DNA of 25,277 bases from NCBI GenBank assembly GCA_037387425.1, contig JARRLC010000029.1, positions 1 through 25,277 on the forward strand, written 5' to 3'. A program made the position numbers and the translations under genes. This document shows positions 17,695 to 25,277 of the stretch, piece by piece. The notes under the pieces were generated by a model. It saw only the letters and a list, made by a program, of their open reading frames with translations. It had not been told where the DNA came from and ran no database searches. Position 1 is the first letter of the stretch, and each line of letters starts with the position of its first letter. This DNA is from JARRLC01 sp037387425 (lineage in GTDB: Bacteria > Pseudomonadota > Alphaproteobacteria > Rhizobiales > Rhodomicrobiaceae).

Positions 17695-17895
17695 CGTCTG
17701 CACTAATTTGGGTAGCTGTCTACACAATGAACATGGATTTTTACTTTTTCTACATCATACAGCGGATGTGATGTCTTGGCCGTTAATCCCTTTTATGGTT
17801 TAAGAAATCAGAAGGCTGTAAATCCTATTAACGCGAGTAGATGACGATAGCGTATTTTTACTCAGTTTATTCGGGCATCATCCCCGAAAAACAGA

Positions 17896-17901
17896 TATAA
17901 T
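17896..17901 (+). promoter_or_regulatory. Possible -10 box of the LysM gene
   Basis: A perfect TATAAT lies 30 bases before the ATG at 17932, in an A/T-rich gap. A small inverted repeat (TCGGG and CCCGA, about 17871-17885) sits where the -35 region would be. No good TTGACA-like hexamer is at the right spacing. GAGAGGG at 17916-17922 serves as the ribosome binding site. The rest of the gap (17695-17895) shows nothing clear. Confidence 0.4.
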
Positions 17902-17931
17902 ACCGCAAACTGAACGAGAGGGTTAAGGCTG

Positions 17932-19104
17932 ATGCGCAGACGTAAAGTTCTGTTTTTGCTGCTAATCGCCATTATCTGTGTTCACGGCGTTTTTCTGGCA
18001 TGGCGCGTAGGGTGGATTGCCTCTCTGCCGCTGTTGGGTCCGTACTCAAAAACCGAAACCGCACAAGACCAGCCCGTATCGCCTGGCCGTCCTCAAGTCG
18101 AGGATACCACGCGCCCCACCTTTGATGTCGTGCGGGCAGAACCTTCCGGCGATGTCATCATGGCGGGACGCGCCGAACCGGGATGGACAGTCTCTGTCGA
18201 AAGCGGCGGCAAGCATATCGGCACCGCCGTCGCCAATGATAGCGGCGAGTGGATCATTCAGCCATCCAAGCCAATAACCGTCGGCGAACACTCTCTGACC
18301 TTGAAAGCGCAGTCCGCAAAAGGCGGACGCACGCTATTTTCCAAGCAAAGGTTAATGCTGTCGCTGGAAACGCAAGGGGGAAACCAGCCGCTTGTTGCGC
18401 TGACCGAAGAAGGCAAGCCCACGCGTGTGCTGCAAAGGCCGCCAAACAGTAAGGCGACCAGCCCAACTAATCACGCCGCGCTCGCAAAATTTCAAAGCGG
18501 GAAGGTTCCGCCGTCCAAGCAGGTAACGTTTTCTTCGATCGACTATGAAGAGGGTGGCGAGAAAAGCGTTGTTCGTTTTAGCGGTTACGTCGGCCCAGGC
18601 ATAAAGGTTTCAGTATACATCGACAACGAACATGTAGGCACAGCCTCTGCCGACGCCACGGGAAGATGGTCGTTCGCGGCTAACCGTGAACTCTCCGGCG
18701 GCAAACACGACATGCGCGCTGACGCCCTCGAAAATTCCGGCAAGGTAATTTCGCGTGCGGAAGTGTCGTTCAACCATGAAGCGCCGAACCCAGAGCTTGC
18801 CGAAGAGAAGGTTTCGCCAGAGATAATGCAACAAACGCCGGCTTCCGGCGAAGCGCCTTCCAGCGTGGCTCAGTCTGGTGAGGAAACAGAGGCAAACGGC
18901 GCTGATCTCGCCCAGCAAACGAAAAAGCGTGTGAAGTATCCAACAGCAGTCGTTATTAAAAGCGGTGACACATTATGGCAGATCGCCGAGCGTTATTACG
19001 GAAACGGCGCGAAATACACGCAAATTTTTAGGAACAACAGAGGGCAGATCCGCGACCCTGATCTTATATATCCTAATCAGCGGTTCGTATTGCCCAAAAG
19101 GTGA
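17932..19104 (+). CDS. LysM peptidoglycan-binding protein with two Ig-like repeats
   Basis: This 390-residue protein has one N-terminal membrane anchor (about 5-27), so most of it lies in the periplasm. Two homologous Ig-like repeats follow (about 67-145 and 200-281); compare VSVESGGKHIGTAVANDSGEW with VSVYIDNEHVGTASADATGRW. A linker rich in Ala, Glu and Gln leads to a C-terminal LysM domain (about 341-389: VIKSGDTLWQIAERYYGNGAKY and DPDLIYPNQRFVLP) that should bind peptidoglycan. Proteins of this layout are common in alphaproteobacteria, but their role is not settled. The gene is alone on its strand and ends at a hairpin shared with cheR. Confidence 0.88.
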   Translation: MRRRKVLFLLLIAIICVHGVFLAWRVGWIASLPLLGPYSKTETAQDQPVSPGRPQVEDTTRPTFDVVRAEPSGDVIMAGRAEPGWTVSVESGGKHIGTAVANDSGEWIIQPSKPITVGEHSLTLKAQSAKGGRTLFSKQRLMLSLETQGGNQPLVALTEEGKPTRVLQRPPNSKATSPTNHAALAKFQSGKVPPSKQVTFSSIDYEEGGEKSVVRFSGYVGPGIKVSVYIDNEHVGTASADATGRWSFAANRELSGGKHDMRADALENSGKVISRAEVSFNHEAPNPELAEEKVSPEIMQQTPASGEAPSSVAQSGEETEANGADLAQQTKKRVKYPTAVVIKSGDTLWQIAERYYGNGAKYTQIFRNNRGQIRDPDLIYPNQRFVLPKR

Positions 19105-19138
19105 GACTGATATTCAAGTATTACGTATATTCATGGCT

Positions 19139-19168
19139 GTAACAGGTAAACGTGTTTTTACCTGTTAC
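19139..19168. terminator. Bidirectional hairpin between LysM gene and cheR
   Basis: GTAACAGGTAAA and TTTACCTGTTAC form a perfect 12-pair stem around a 6-base loop. It lies between convergent genes and overlaps the last bases of cheR (stop at 19165). A T-rich stretch follows on the plus strand. Confidence 0.8.
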
Positions 19169-20037
19169 GCCTGTTTCTTTGTCAACGTTTGGGCGTGAGT
19201 ATTGCGCACGAGCACACCACGATGCTTCGGATGCGGAGCAAGCTTAGTATCCAGCCCTATCACACTTTCCGCCGCGCCTAGGAAGATAGCTCCGTCTGGC
19301 GCAAGGATACGCGTCATCTTGTTCAAAACTTCGGATTTCTTGGCAGCGTCGAAATATATCAGCACGTTGCGGCAGAAGATAACGTCGAAATTGCCCAGCA
19401 TTCCGTAATCGCCCAGCAAATTCATGTGACGATACTTCACCCGTGAACGAACGTTCTCCTTCAATTGCCACATATCACGAATCTGGTTGAAGTAGCGCAA
19501 CAATTGAGGCGTCGAAAGTCCGCGTTGCACTTCGAACTGGCTATACAGACCTTCCTTAGCCCGCGCCAAAGCAGCCTCGGATAAATCTGTACCGATGATA
19601 TCTATCCGCCAGCCCGGCATGCGCGACGCCAGTTCCTCTACGATCAACGCAATGGAATACGGCTCCTGCCCAGTGGACGCCGCCGCGCACCAGATGCGAA
19701 GGCTTTTCTGAGCCGCCCGATTGCGTATCAACTCAGGCAGAATTTCATTACGCAACGTATCGAAAGGCAGGCGGTCGCGGAAAAAGTAAGTCTCGTTGAT
19801 TGTCATCGCCTGGACGACTTCCTGCGCCAAGCGAGGGGCCTGATTGAGCTCCAGGATACGCACCAGATCGCTCAGCCCGTTTATGGACTCGCGGCGGATG
19901 ATAGGCGAGAGGCGGCTTTCGACCAGATAGCGTTTATCAGCGTCGAGGATCAACCCTGATTCACGCCGCAAATACGCTCTCAGTGCATCGAATGATCGCA
20001 CTTTCTGCGCTTCACTTTCCCCCAGAAACTCACTCAT
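19165..20037 (-). CDS. cheR: Chemotaxis protein methyltransferase CheR
   Basis: CheR methylates glutamates of chemoreceptors using S-adenosylmethionine, setting sensory adaptation. The protein of about 290 residues has the N-terminal helical domain with NETYFFRD and a Rossmann-type methyltransferase domain: WCAAASTGQEPYSIAL (SAM motif I), GTDLSEAAL, and FDVIFCRNVLIYF. The start is taken at ATG 20037. A GTG at 20043 is also in frame and would add two residues; both have weak ribosome binding sites. It is the last gene of the che operon, 54 bases after cheY. cheB, its usual partner, is absent from the window. Confidence 0.95.
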   Translation of the reverse strand: MSEFLGESEAQKVRSFDALRAYLRRESGLILDADKRYLVESRLSPIIRRESINGLSDLVRILELNQAPRLAQEVVQAMTINETYFFRDRLPFDTLRNEILPELIRNRAAQKSLRIWCAAASTGQEPYSIALIVEELASRMPGWRIDIIGTDLSEAALARAKEGLYSQFEVQRGLSTPQLLRYFNQIRDMWQLKENVRSRVKYRHMNLLGDYGMLGNFDVIFCRNVLIYFDAAKKSEVLNKMTRILAPDGAIFLGAAESVIGLDTKLAPHPKHRGVLVRNTHAQTLTKKQA

Positions 20038-20091
20038 TGTCACGATCTTTCGGTAAATTGGTTTATTTTGGCTATCGTAACCAAAGTTGCT

Positions 20092-20463
20092 TTAATCAAC
20101 CGGCATACCAATCTGCGCTAGTTTTTCTCGAATGATGTGCTCATTAAACGGTTTCATGATGTATTCATCAGCTCCCGCTTCGATTGCACATTGAATTCTT
20201 GATATATCGTTTTCTGTTGTGACGAATATTACTTTCGGTTCTCCCCCAAAAGGCATGTTCCTCAAATCTTTCAGAAATTCCAAACCGTTCATTTCCGGCA
20301 TATTCCAATCAAGGAATATAATGTCGGGCATATCCTCATAGCAGACACGTGATGCCTCAACGCCATCGGCTGCTTCATCAACGTGAAAACTCAGGTTTTC
20401 AAGTATCCGCCTTGTAATCTTGCGTATGACTGCGGAGTCATCGACTACGAGAGCATTCATCAT
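20092..20463 (-). CDS. cheY: Chemotaxis response regulator CheY
   Basis: This 123-residue single-domain receiver passes the signal from CheA to the flagellar motor. It has the acidic pair Asp8/Asp9 (VVDDSAVIR), the phosphorylated Asp52 (IIFLDWNMPEMNG), Thr83 (FVTTEND) and Lys104 (IMKPFN), so it should be active. The start is set at 20463, where GGAG lies 7 bases upstream of two consecutive ATG codons. A longer frame to 20529 overlaps cheW and adds 22 unrelated residues. It lies 37 bases after cheW. Confidence 0.95.
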   Translation of the reverse strand: MMNALVVDDSAVIRKITRRILENLSFHVDEAADGVEASRVCYEDMPDIIFLDWNMPEMNGLEFLKDLRNMPFGGEPKVIFVTTENDISRIQCAIEAGADEYIMKPFNEHIIREKLAQIGMPVD

Positions 20464-20500
20464 TGTGGGACTCCGTACTATAAAACTTATCCAATGCTTC

Positions 20501-20974
20501 TCAGTTCTGGAAGTTGAACAACGCTTCAATATCCAGAACAGGAATAAGCAACTTGTTTACGCGATAAAGCCCAGTGGTCAGTCGCGATCGATGCGGATCG
20601 AAATGCGACGGGATCGGGATCTGCATCGAGTTGGCCAGCGACAGCACGTCGCCAACTTCATCGACGACAAGCGCAAAATTTTCGCCCTTGTGCTCGATAC
20701 CAATCGCTAAAGCATTCTGAACATCGACTTCACCTGGGACGTTGAGACGCCTTCGCAGACTTACAGCCGTTACAATCTTGCCGCGCAAATTAACAAGCCC
20801 GGCAATATCAGCAGGTCCATTTGGCACCGGCGTCACTTCCGTCACACGAAAGATCGTATGCGTATTTTCAACCGGCAGACCAAAGATCTCGTTATTAACG
20901 AACACCGTGAAGTAGCTGCTTTCACCTTCGGCAGCGATATCAACGTTGTCTATCTTAAGAGCAGCCTCATTCAT
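20501..20974 (-). CDS. cheW: Chemotaxis coupling protein CheW
   Basis: CheW links chemoreceptors to CheA. The 157-residue protein is a single CheW domain with the usual signatures: YFTVFVNNEIFGLPVENTHTIFRV, GLVNLRGKIVTAVSLRRRL and LVVDEVGDVLSL. The ATG overlaps the cheA stop by 4 bases, with GGGAG about 8 bases upstream, so translation is coupled to cheA. A short N-terminal extension (about 18 residues) precedes the domain. No defect is seen. Confidence 0.96.
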   Translation of the reverse strand: MNEAALKIDNVDIAAEGESSYFTVFVNNEIFGLPVENTHTIFRVTEVTPVPNGPADIAGLVNLRGKIVTAVSLRRRLNVPGEVDVQNALAIGIEHKGENFALVVDEVGDVLSLANSMQIPIPSHFDPHRSRLTTGLYRVNKLLIPVLDIEALFNFQN

Positions 20975-23664
20975 GCCGCCATCTCCCTGGAGCTATGCTG
21001 TGGGCTTTCCTGTTGATCCTGCGTCGCAAAGATGGACGACAGCGTACTCACCAGGGTTTGACGATCCAACTTGCTGACATTGACTGTCATACTGTGGTCT
21101 ATGGGCAGCCCCATAACTGTGTTTGCTGGCTGCTCATACAAGCGGATCATCGGCATATCGTCGGAAACGAGGTTACTGCGGATGTATTGCGCAATATTCC
21201 GACCCTCGCTGTCCACCATTTCGGCATCCACCAAGACCGCTTTGAAGTCCTGCGCATGCTCAAAGAGGGCATTGAGCTCAACATCTGAGCTAATCGTCGT
21301 CAGCTCATAGCCTGCGCCTTTGAGAACAGGCTTCAGCGTGTCCTGGAAGAACAGATCGCCATCGACCAGCAGAATATCCTTCGTCTCTTGGCGGTAGATG
21401 CTGGAGAAAGCCGCCTGCAAGTAGTAGGTCACATCGATAAGCTCGACTGCTTCGCCTTTGATTTCCGCTGAGCCCACAACATCGTCGGCGTAGCTCGGCA
21501 ATTGAATATCCAGACGCTCTTCCAGAATATCGATGATCTCATCCACAAGCAGACCGATCGTATGGTCGTTCGCGGTGATAACCAGCACCGGATGCGCCTT
21601 ACTGCCGATTTCCTGCATTGGCGAGGTTGGCAGCAATGGCATCAGACGACCCTGATGCAGCATTACATAGCGGCCATCCGAATGCTCGATACGGTCGGGC
21701 TCCACCATTTCGATGCGTGACAAGAGCGAGAGCGGCAACACTTTCGGCAAGCCGTTGCCCGCACGGAACAGCACCAGGCGCGTCTGCTCGACAAGGCCAT
21801 GCGTTTCCTTCGTGTTGTCGCGTTTTTCCGCTGACTTCTCAATGCCCAGCTTGCTAGCGATACCGCTCGGATCAAGGATCAGCACCACGGAGCCGTCACC
21901 CAAAATAGTCTGACCGGTGAACACTTTAAGGTGCGCCATCGACGGATTAAGCGGCTTGACCACGATTTCCTGAACATCAAGCACTTCATCAACCCGGATA
22001 CCCAGAGACTCAGTGCCGACACGCAAAATCACGACAAGTTGGTTGTCTTCCTCGCGACCTTCCGAAATCCCGAGGATCTCGCTTAGATCCAGAACTGGCA
22101 CCACTTCGTCACGCAGCTTGAGCACGAGAGCGTCTTGCACCTTCTCGATCACGTGGCGTGAGTCGCGGCCCAGGCCGACGGCCTCCACAACCGCATGCTG
22201 CGGCAATGCGAAACGCTGATTGGCGACCCGGACGATAAGCGCTGGGGCAATAGCCAGAGTAAGCGGAATTTTCAGCGAAAACCGCGTGCTTGCTCCTGTT
22301 ACCGTAGACAGCGAAACTGACCCGCCAATCGATTCGATGTTCGAGCGCACAACATCCATGCCCACGCCACGACCTGAAACCCCCGTCACTTTCTGGGCGG
22401 TGGAAAAACCAGGCGCGAAGATGAAACTCGCGATTTCCTCTGTGGTCATATGTGCGAGTTGCGACTCGGTGGCGACACCTCGGGCAATGGCCTTTTCCTT
22501 GATCTTTTCCAGATTAAGGCCGCGGCCATCGTCAAAAATATCGATGGTGATCTGTCCAGCTTCGTGCGAAGCCGCCACGCGGATTTGTCCAAACTCTTCT
22601 TTACCAGCCGCAACGCGTTCTTCCGGCGTTTCAATGCCATGGTCAGCGCAGTTGCGGATAAGGTGCGTCATGGGATCGCGCAGCACTTCGATAAGCTGGC
22701 GGTCAAGCTCGGTGTCGGCGCCATCGGTAACCAGATCGATCTTCTTGCCGAGTTCAGTGCACAGCTCGCGCACCAGACGCGGTAGCGATGAAAACAGCCG
22801 TCCGACGGGCTGCATTCGGGCGCGCATCACCGCATCCTGAAGATCGGTCGTCAAACTGGACAGACGCTGAAGCGGCGGCTTGACGGCGTCATTTTCGCGG
22901 TTGCGGGTCAATTCGAGAAGCTGGTTGCGGGTTAGCACCAGTTCCGAAACAAGTTGCATGATCCGCTCGATAGTATCGACCGCAACACGAATGGTTTCGC
23001 TACTTTTAGCGGCAGCATGAGGCTTGCCACCGCTATCTGCTTTTGCGGGTTGGGGCGATTTCGTCGCCGCTGGCGCTGGCGCAGCAGCAGGGGCCGCCGC
23101 AGCAGCAGGAGCGGCAGGAGCAGGAGCCGCAGCAGAAGCCTCAGGAGCGGCCTCTTTTTCCGCAGCGGCGTTTTCACCTTCGCCACTCTCGGCTGCGGCT
23201 TCTTGTTCAGCTTGTCCGGAAGCTTCGGCTTGTACGGCTTCTATATTAGCCATTTGCACGGCTTCAGCTTGAATCGCCGACTCTGGTTTATTTTCAGCGA
23301 CATTGGCTTCCAGAGCAGCAATAAGCGCGCTGTCATCGCCTGCTGGCTCTTCGCCAAGCTCAGGAATATCGGTGACAATTTGCTTAATGCGGTCGATCGC
23401 CTCAAGAATGATCGTAACCATTTCCTCGGTCGGCGGAGCACCATCACGCAAAGCGCCGATCAACGTTTCGGCGTGATGCGCAACATTCGGCAGCCGCACC
23501 AACCCGAGGAAACTTGATGTGCCCTTAATGGTGTGCACGAGACGGAAGATACTGGCAACTAACGAAGCATCAGTTGGATTACGCTCGAACTGAACGAGCT
23601 GCGTTTCAACCCCTTCTAAATGCTCGGCGGTTTCGGTGAGAAACTCACTGAGTAGCTCGTCCAT
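20971..23664 (-). CDS. cheA: Hybrid chemotaxis histidine kinase CheA with two CheW-like domains and C-terminal receiver
   Basis: CheA phosphorylates CheY in response to receptors. This 897-residue form has an Hpt domain with His44 (RLVHTIKGTSS), a long Ala/Pro/Glu linker (about 110-222), the dimer domain (222-300), the kinase domain with its N box (MTHLIRNCADHG, 332-343), G boxes DDGRG (378-382) and GVSGRGVGMD (428-437), and a CheW-like P5 domain (about 470-610). It then has a second CheW-like domain (about 624-750, VLVITANDHTIGLLVDEI) and a receiver domain (about 762-880). In the receiver, Asp813 and Lys865 fit the phosphorylation site and conserved lysine, but the acidic pair reads VDGD. 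The receiver may be a phosphate sink or a regulatory module. AAGGGG precedes the ATG by about 6 bases. The kinase catalytic motifs appear intact. Confidence 0.95.
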   Translation of the reverse strand: MDELLSEFLTETAEHLEGVETQLVQFERNPTDASLVASIFRLVHTIKGTSSFLGLVRLPNVAHHAETLIGALRDGAPPTEEMVTIILEAIDRIKQIVTDIPELGEEPAGDDSALIAALEANVAENKPESAIQAEAVQMANIEAVQAEASGQAEQEAAAESGEGENAAAEKEAAPEASAAAPAPAAPAAAAAPAAAPAPAATKSPQPAKADSGGKPHAAAKSSETIRVAVDTIERIMQLVSELVLTRNQLLELTRNRENDAVKPPLQRLSSLTTDLQDAVMRARMQPVGRLFSSLPRLVRELCTELGKKIDLVTDGADTELDRQLIEVLRDPMTHLIRNCADHGIETPEERVAAGKEEFGQIRVAASHEAGQITIDIFDDGRGLNLEKIKEKAIARGVATESQLAHMTTEEIASFIFAPGFSTAQKVTGVSGRGVGMDVVRSNIESIGGSVSLSTVTGASTRFSLKIPLTLAIAPALIVRVANQRFALPQHAVVEAVGLGRDSRHVIEKVQDALVLKLRDEVVPVLDLSEILGISEGREEDNQLVVILRVGTESLGIRVDEVLDVQEIVVKPLNPSMAHLKVFTGQTILGDGSVVLILDPSGIASKLGIEKSAEKRDNTKETHGLVEQTRLVLFRAGNGLPKVLPLSLLSRIEMVEPDRIEHSDGRYVMLHQGRLMPLLPTSPMQEIGSKAHPVLVITANDHTIGLLVDEIIDILEERLDIQLPSYADDVVGSAEIKGEAVELIDVTYYLQAAFSSIYRQETKDILLVDGDLFFQDTLKPVLKGAGYELTTISSDVELNALFEHAQDFKAVLVDAEMVDSEGRNIAQYIRSNLVSDDMPMIRLYEQPANTVMGLPIDHSMTVNVSKLDRQTLVSTLSSIFATQDQQESPQHSSREMAA

Positions 23665-23680
23665 GTTTTGCCCCTTTTTA

Positions 23681-24193
23681 TTATTCTACGCCTTGGTATT
23701 TCATTGGTTTTGCTGCGAGGATTCGATCCGCCATGTTTTGCGGCCGCTCCAGCGGAGGTGCATATCCGTGATTGACGAGGTCGGCTGTGCGATCCAGCAC
23801 AGTACGGAGCTGCGCGGAGAGACGAGCGCAGGTTTCGTCGATCTCTTCGGCCTCGATGGTTCCATCTTCACGACGGTGATTCGCGATCATGCTGATGCTT
23901 TCCAGGATGATCTTATCGAGCAACTCGACCATCGATTCAAAATCGTGCCGGAAGTCTTCTTCCAGATCATCATAGATTTTCAGCACTTCCGCGCTTCCAG
24001 GCAGAGGAGAGCCTTCAAAATACGCCCGATAGCTGACTGGCTTCCACGCGAGCAACTCGTCCACCATTTCAGGCAGAAGCGCCGGTAGATTCTCAATCAT
24101 CAGGAGAATTTCGTTGAAGTGGTTCATATAATCGTTGGCGACGCCCGAAGCCGGGTTCACCAGGGCCGAAGCCCTCGATTCGAGGGAATGCAT
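23681..24193 (-). CDS. Unknown 170-residue protein, first gene of the che operon
   Basis: I do not recognise this protein. It is rich in acidic and hydrophobic residues and predicted to be mostly helical, with no signal peptide or membrane segment. Visible stretches include HFNEILLMIENLPALLPEM, IYDDLEEDFRHDFESM and LLDKIILESISMIANHR, which look amphipathic, and a C-terminal tail APPLERPQNMADRILAAKP. It lacks a receiver acidic pocket, a CheW signature and a clear CheZ or CheC active site. A very strong ribosome binding site (GGAGG, 6 bases before the ATG) sets the start at 24193. The gap to cheA is only 16 bases, so the two are surely co-transcribed. A role in the chemotaxis complex, for example as a phosphatase, scaffold or regulator, is inference from position only. 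Confidence 0.85.
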   Translation of the reverse strand: MHSLESRASALVNPASGVANDYMNHFNEILLMIENLPALLPEMVDELLAWKPVSYRAYFEGSPLPGSAEVLKIYDDLEEDFRHDFESMVELLDKIILESISMIANHRREDGTIEAEEIDETCARLSAQLRTVLDRTADLVNHGYAPPLERPQNMADRILAAKPMKYQGVE

Positions 24194-24547
24194 ACGTTAC
24201 CTCCGGTTCGTCACTGCTACGACCGCCAGTGGCGGATTTTTAAGGATGCTCATGGTCTTTCAGCCGTTTGGAAGAAATCCGTGTCCAATACGTTTGGTAC
24301 TCGCAAACTCCTAAGAATCGGTTTTCAAGTTGTATTTAGTGCTATATCACTATCAAAGGTTGACGTTCGCAGTTGTGGGCGCTTGACATCACGAAAGGTC
24401 TTTTACTGTCTTCTTTATGTTTTTTCATATTGCATCGCAATATGTCAGCATAGTTCTGTATGATAAACTACAGTTATACCCATGAATAAAAAATATTATT
24501 TCAGAATAATAACGGGTTAACCGCGATGAAATCATGAGGTTTGATAG
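24194..24547. promoter_or_regulatory. Divergent control region of the che operon and a membrane protein gene
   Basis: This 354-base A/T-rich gap holds the che promoter (minus strand) and the promoter of the 24548 gene (plus strand). CATATTGC and GCAATATG form a perfect 8-base inverted repeat with a 3-base centre at 24426-24444, possibly an operator. A second short repeat (CCGCCA and TGGCGG, 24224-24236) lies in the che leader. A TTGACA at 24383-24388 has no clear -10 partner. GAGG before the ATG at 24548 serves as its ribosome binding site. No gene or RNA was recognised. Confidence 0.5.
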
Positions 24548-25072
24548 ATGCCTTTTCCAAGATTAACATGGGCTGGCTTATTAATAGCAACGTTGGGCTG
24601 GGGTTTCTTACTTTCTTATCCATTGATAGCCCCGCACGTTGTAAGCGCATCGGCAAAGCCAGGAATGCACGATCCAGTGCGTTTCATTCTGATTTTTGGG
24701 GAAAACGCGGTTGTCTCTGGTTTTGGGTTGGCGCTTTTGGGTGCGCTGGAGAAAGCTTTGCACCTGTTGATGCGAATTGGCCATTTCGGGCACGCACGTC
24801 CTCTGCCGCCGCGTCTGGCTCCTCCTCCTCAGGAGTACGCTCAGGAACATGCGCCCGCGGCTCCAGCAGCAGCCTCGGCGGTTCCAGCCGCATCATCACA
24901 TACGCCGCCATTCATATCCCAGCGCTCAAGCGAGGATATCGTGACACGCGGCGAACTGAACGGACGCGATTATGTGCTGTTCCGAGATGGTTCGGTGGTG
25001 ATTGAAACGTTAATCGGCCCCCGACGCTTCGCATCAATCAGCGAAGCGCAGGAATTCATCGGCGCGAATTGA
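24548..25072 (+). CDS. Unknown inner-membrane protein with Ala/Pro linker and small C-terminal domain
   Basis: I do not recognise this 174-residue protein. It has two likely membrane helices (about 8-30 and 46-67), a basic, proline- and alanine-rich stretch (about 80-125) and a small C-terminal module (about 130-172) with GELNGRDYVLFRDGSVVIET and FASISEAQEFIG. The C-terminal part probably lies in the cytoplasm. The start at 24548 has GAGG 8 bases upstream. It is divergent from the che operon and has no partner on its strand within the window, so its role is open. Confidence 0.75.
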   Translation: MPFPRLTWAGLLIATLGWGFLLSYPLIAPHVVSASAKPGMHDPVRFILIFGENAVVSGFGLALLGALEKALHLLMRIGHFGHARPLPPRLAPPPQEYAQEHAPAAPAAASAVPAASSHTPPFISQRSSEDIVTRGELNGRDYVLFRDGSVVIETLIGPRRFASISEAQEFIGAN

Positions 25073-25140
25073 CGCAGTGCACAATGGTTGTTCTCAGCGA
25101 AGCACTGCAACATGGGATGGGGTGAGTGCTCTGCGAGCCT

Positions 25141-25185
25141 CTAGTGCACTGACACATTCAAAAGATTCATATGTCAGCGCACTAG
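25141..25185. repeat. Inverted repeat downstream of the membrane protein gene (possible terminator)
   Basis: CTAGTGCACTGACA and TGTCAGCGCACTAG are inverted copies of 14 bases with one mismatch, separated by 17 bases. CTCTTTGTTT follows on the plus strand, so it may end transcription. The CTAG at both ends also fits a small mobile or palindromic repeat. Confidence 0.7.
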
Positions 25186-25196
25186 CTCTTTGTTTA

Positions 25197-25245
25197 TGCA
25201 TCGATTTTACCAAACTCCGGTGTAACCTCCGTTTGGATCGATGCA
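25197..25245. repeat. Second nested inverted repeat
   Basis: TGCATCGAT and ATCGATGCA form a perfect 9-base outer stem. CCAAAC and GTTTGG form an inner stem around a 15-base loop, with a 4-base TTTA bulge on the left arm. It lies 11 bases after the first inverted repeat and is followed directly by CACTAG. Confidence 0.65.
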
Positions 25246-25248
25246 CTA

Positions 25249-25277
25249 GGGCCTGTTGACATTCACCGCACGGGCTG
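25249..25277. mobile_element. Possible left end of an insertion sequence, cut by the window edge
   Basis: After a CTAG, the sequence GGGCCTGTTGACATTCACC resembles the terminal repeat style of IS5-family (IS427-like) elements that insert at CTAG/TA sites. No transposase is in the window, so this is a weak call based on resemblance. Confidence 0.25.

Noticed and set aside
23020..23200. Low-complexity GCA/GCC repeats resembling a microsatellite
   Set aside because: They encode the Ala/Pro linker between the Hpt and dimer domains of CheA, a normal feature of the family.
24315..24338. Possible flagellar sigma-28 promoter for the che operon (TAAA and CCGAT on the minus strand)
   Set aside because: The spacing between the two parts is about 3 bases too short and the -10 match is partial.
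24119..24463. 114-residue plus-strand frame across the che promoter region
   Set aside because: It overlaps the start of the first che operon gene in antisense and covers a control region; there is no recognisable domain or binding site.

Overview
The window looks like a chromosomal segment from an alphaproteobacterium, most likely Rhodospirillales-like. The evidence is the gene families and their order: thrC, an M16 peptidase, a RimJ-type acetyltransferase and a 7TM/PAS/GGDEF/EAL gene in one run; the alphaproteobacterial zf-CHCC (NDUFS6-like) protein; adjacent carB and greA; bioN-bioY; and a compact che operon. This is inference from proteins only. No rRNA or tRNA gene was recognised.

Left part (1-6259, minus strand). 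thrC and the M16 peptidase overlap by 4 bases. They are followed by a RimJ-like acetyltransferase and a large membrane-bound sensor of the 7TMR-DISM/PAS/GGDEF/EAL type. The sensor gene is broken: the reading frame changes near 975-985, and the part of the GGDEF domain that carries the GGDEF motif is missing at that point. Its EAL domain also lacks several catalytic residues. A 576-base gap (6260-6835) precedes a small predicted lipoprotein gene on the plus strand.

Middle part (6836-15156). The lipoprotein gene converges on an FAD monooxygenase that is coupled to a zf-CHCC protein. A 357-base gap with three 21-base tandem repeats leads into a two-gene cytochrome operon. Its first gene fuses a cytochrome b561 membrane domain to a diheme cytochrome c (DHC). 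Its second gene resembles SHP, the oxygen-binding 'sphaeroides heme protein'. Together they look like a complete quinol-to-SHP electron chain made by two overlapping genes. A 42-base near-perfect palindrome and a greA terminator separate this operon from greA and carB on the minus strand.

Right part (15437-25277). A family 2 glycosyltransferase precedes bioN and bioY, with no bioM ATPase gene in the window. A LysM protein with two Ig-like repeats follows. It converges on a minus-strand chemotaxis operon that begins with an unrecognised 170-residue gene, then cheA, cheW, cheY and cheR. CheA is an unusual hybrid with two CheW-like domains and a C-terminal receiver. There is no cheB between cheY and cheR. 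The window ends with a small membrane protein gene and a cluster of inverted repeats that may border a mobile element.

The items most worth following up are the b561-DHC fusion with SHP and its upstream repeat array, the unknown first gene of the che operon, and the loss of the GGDEF motif in the sensor gene.
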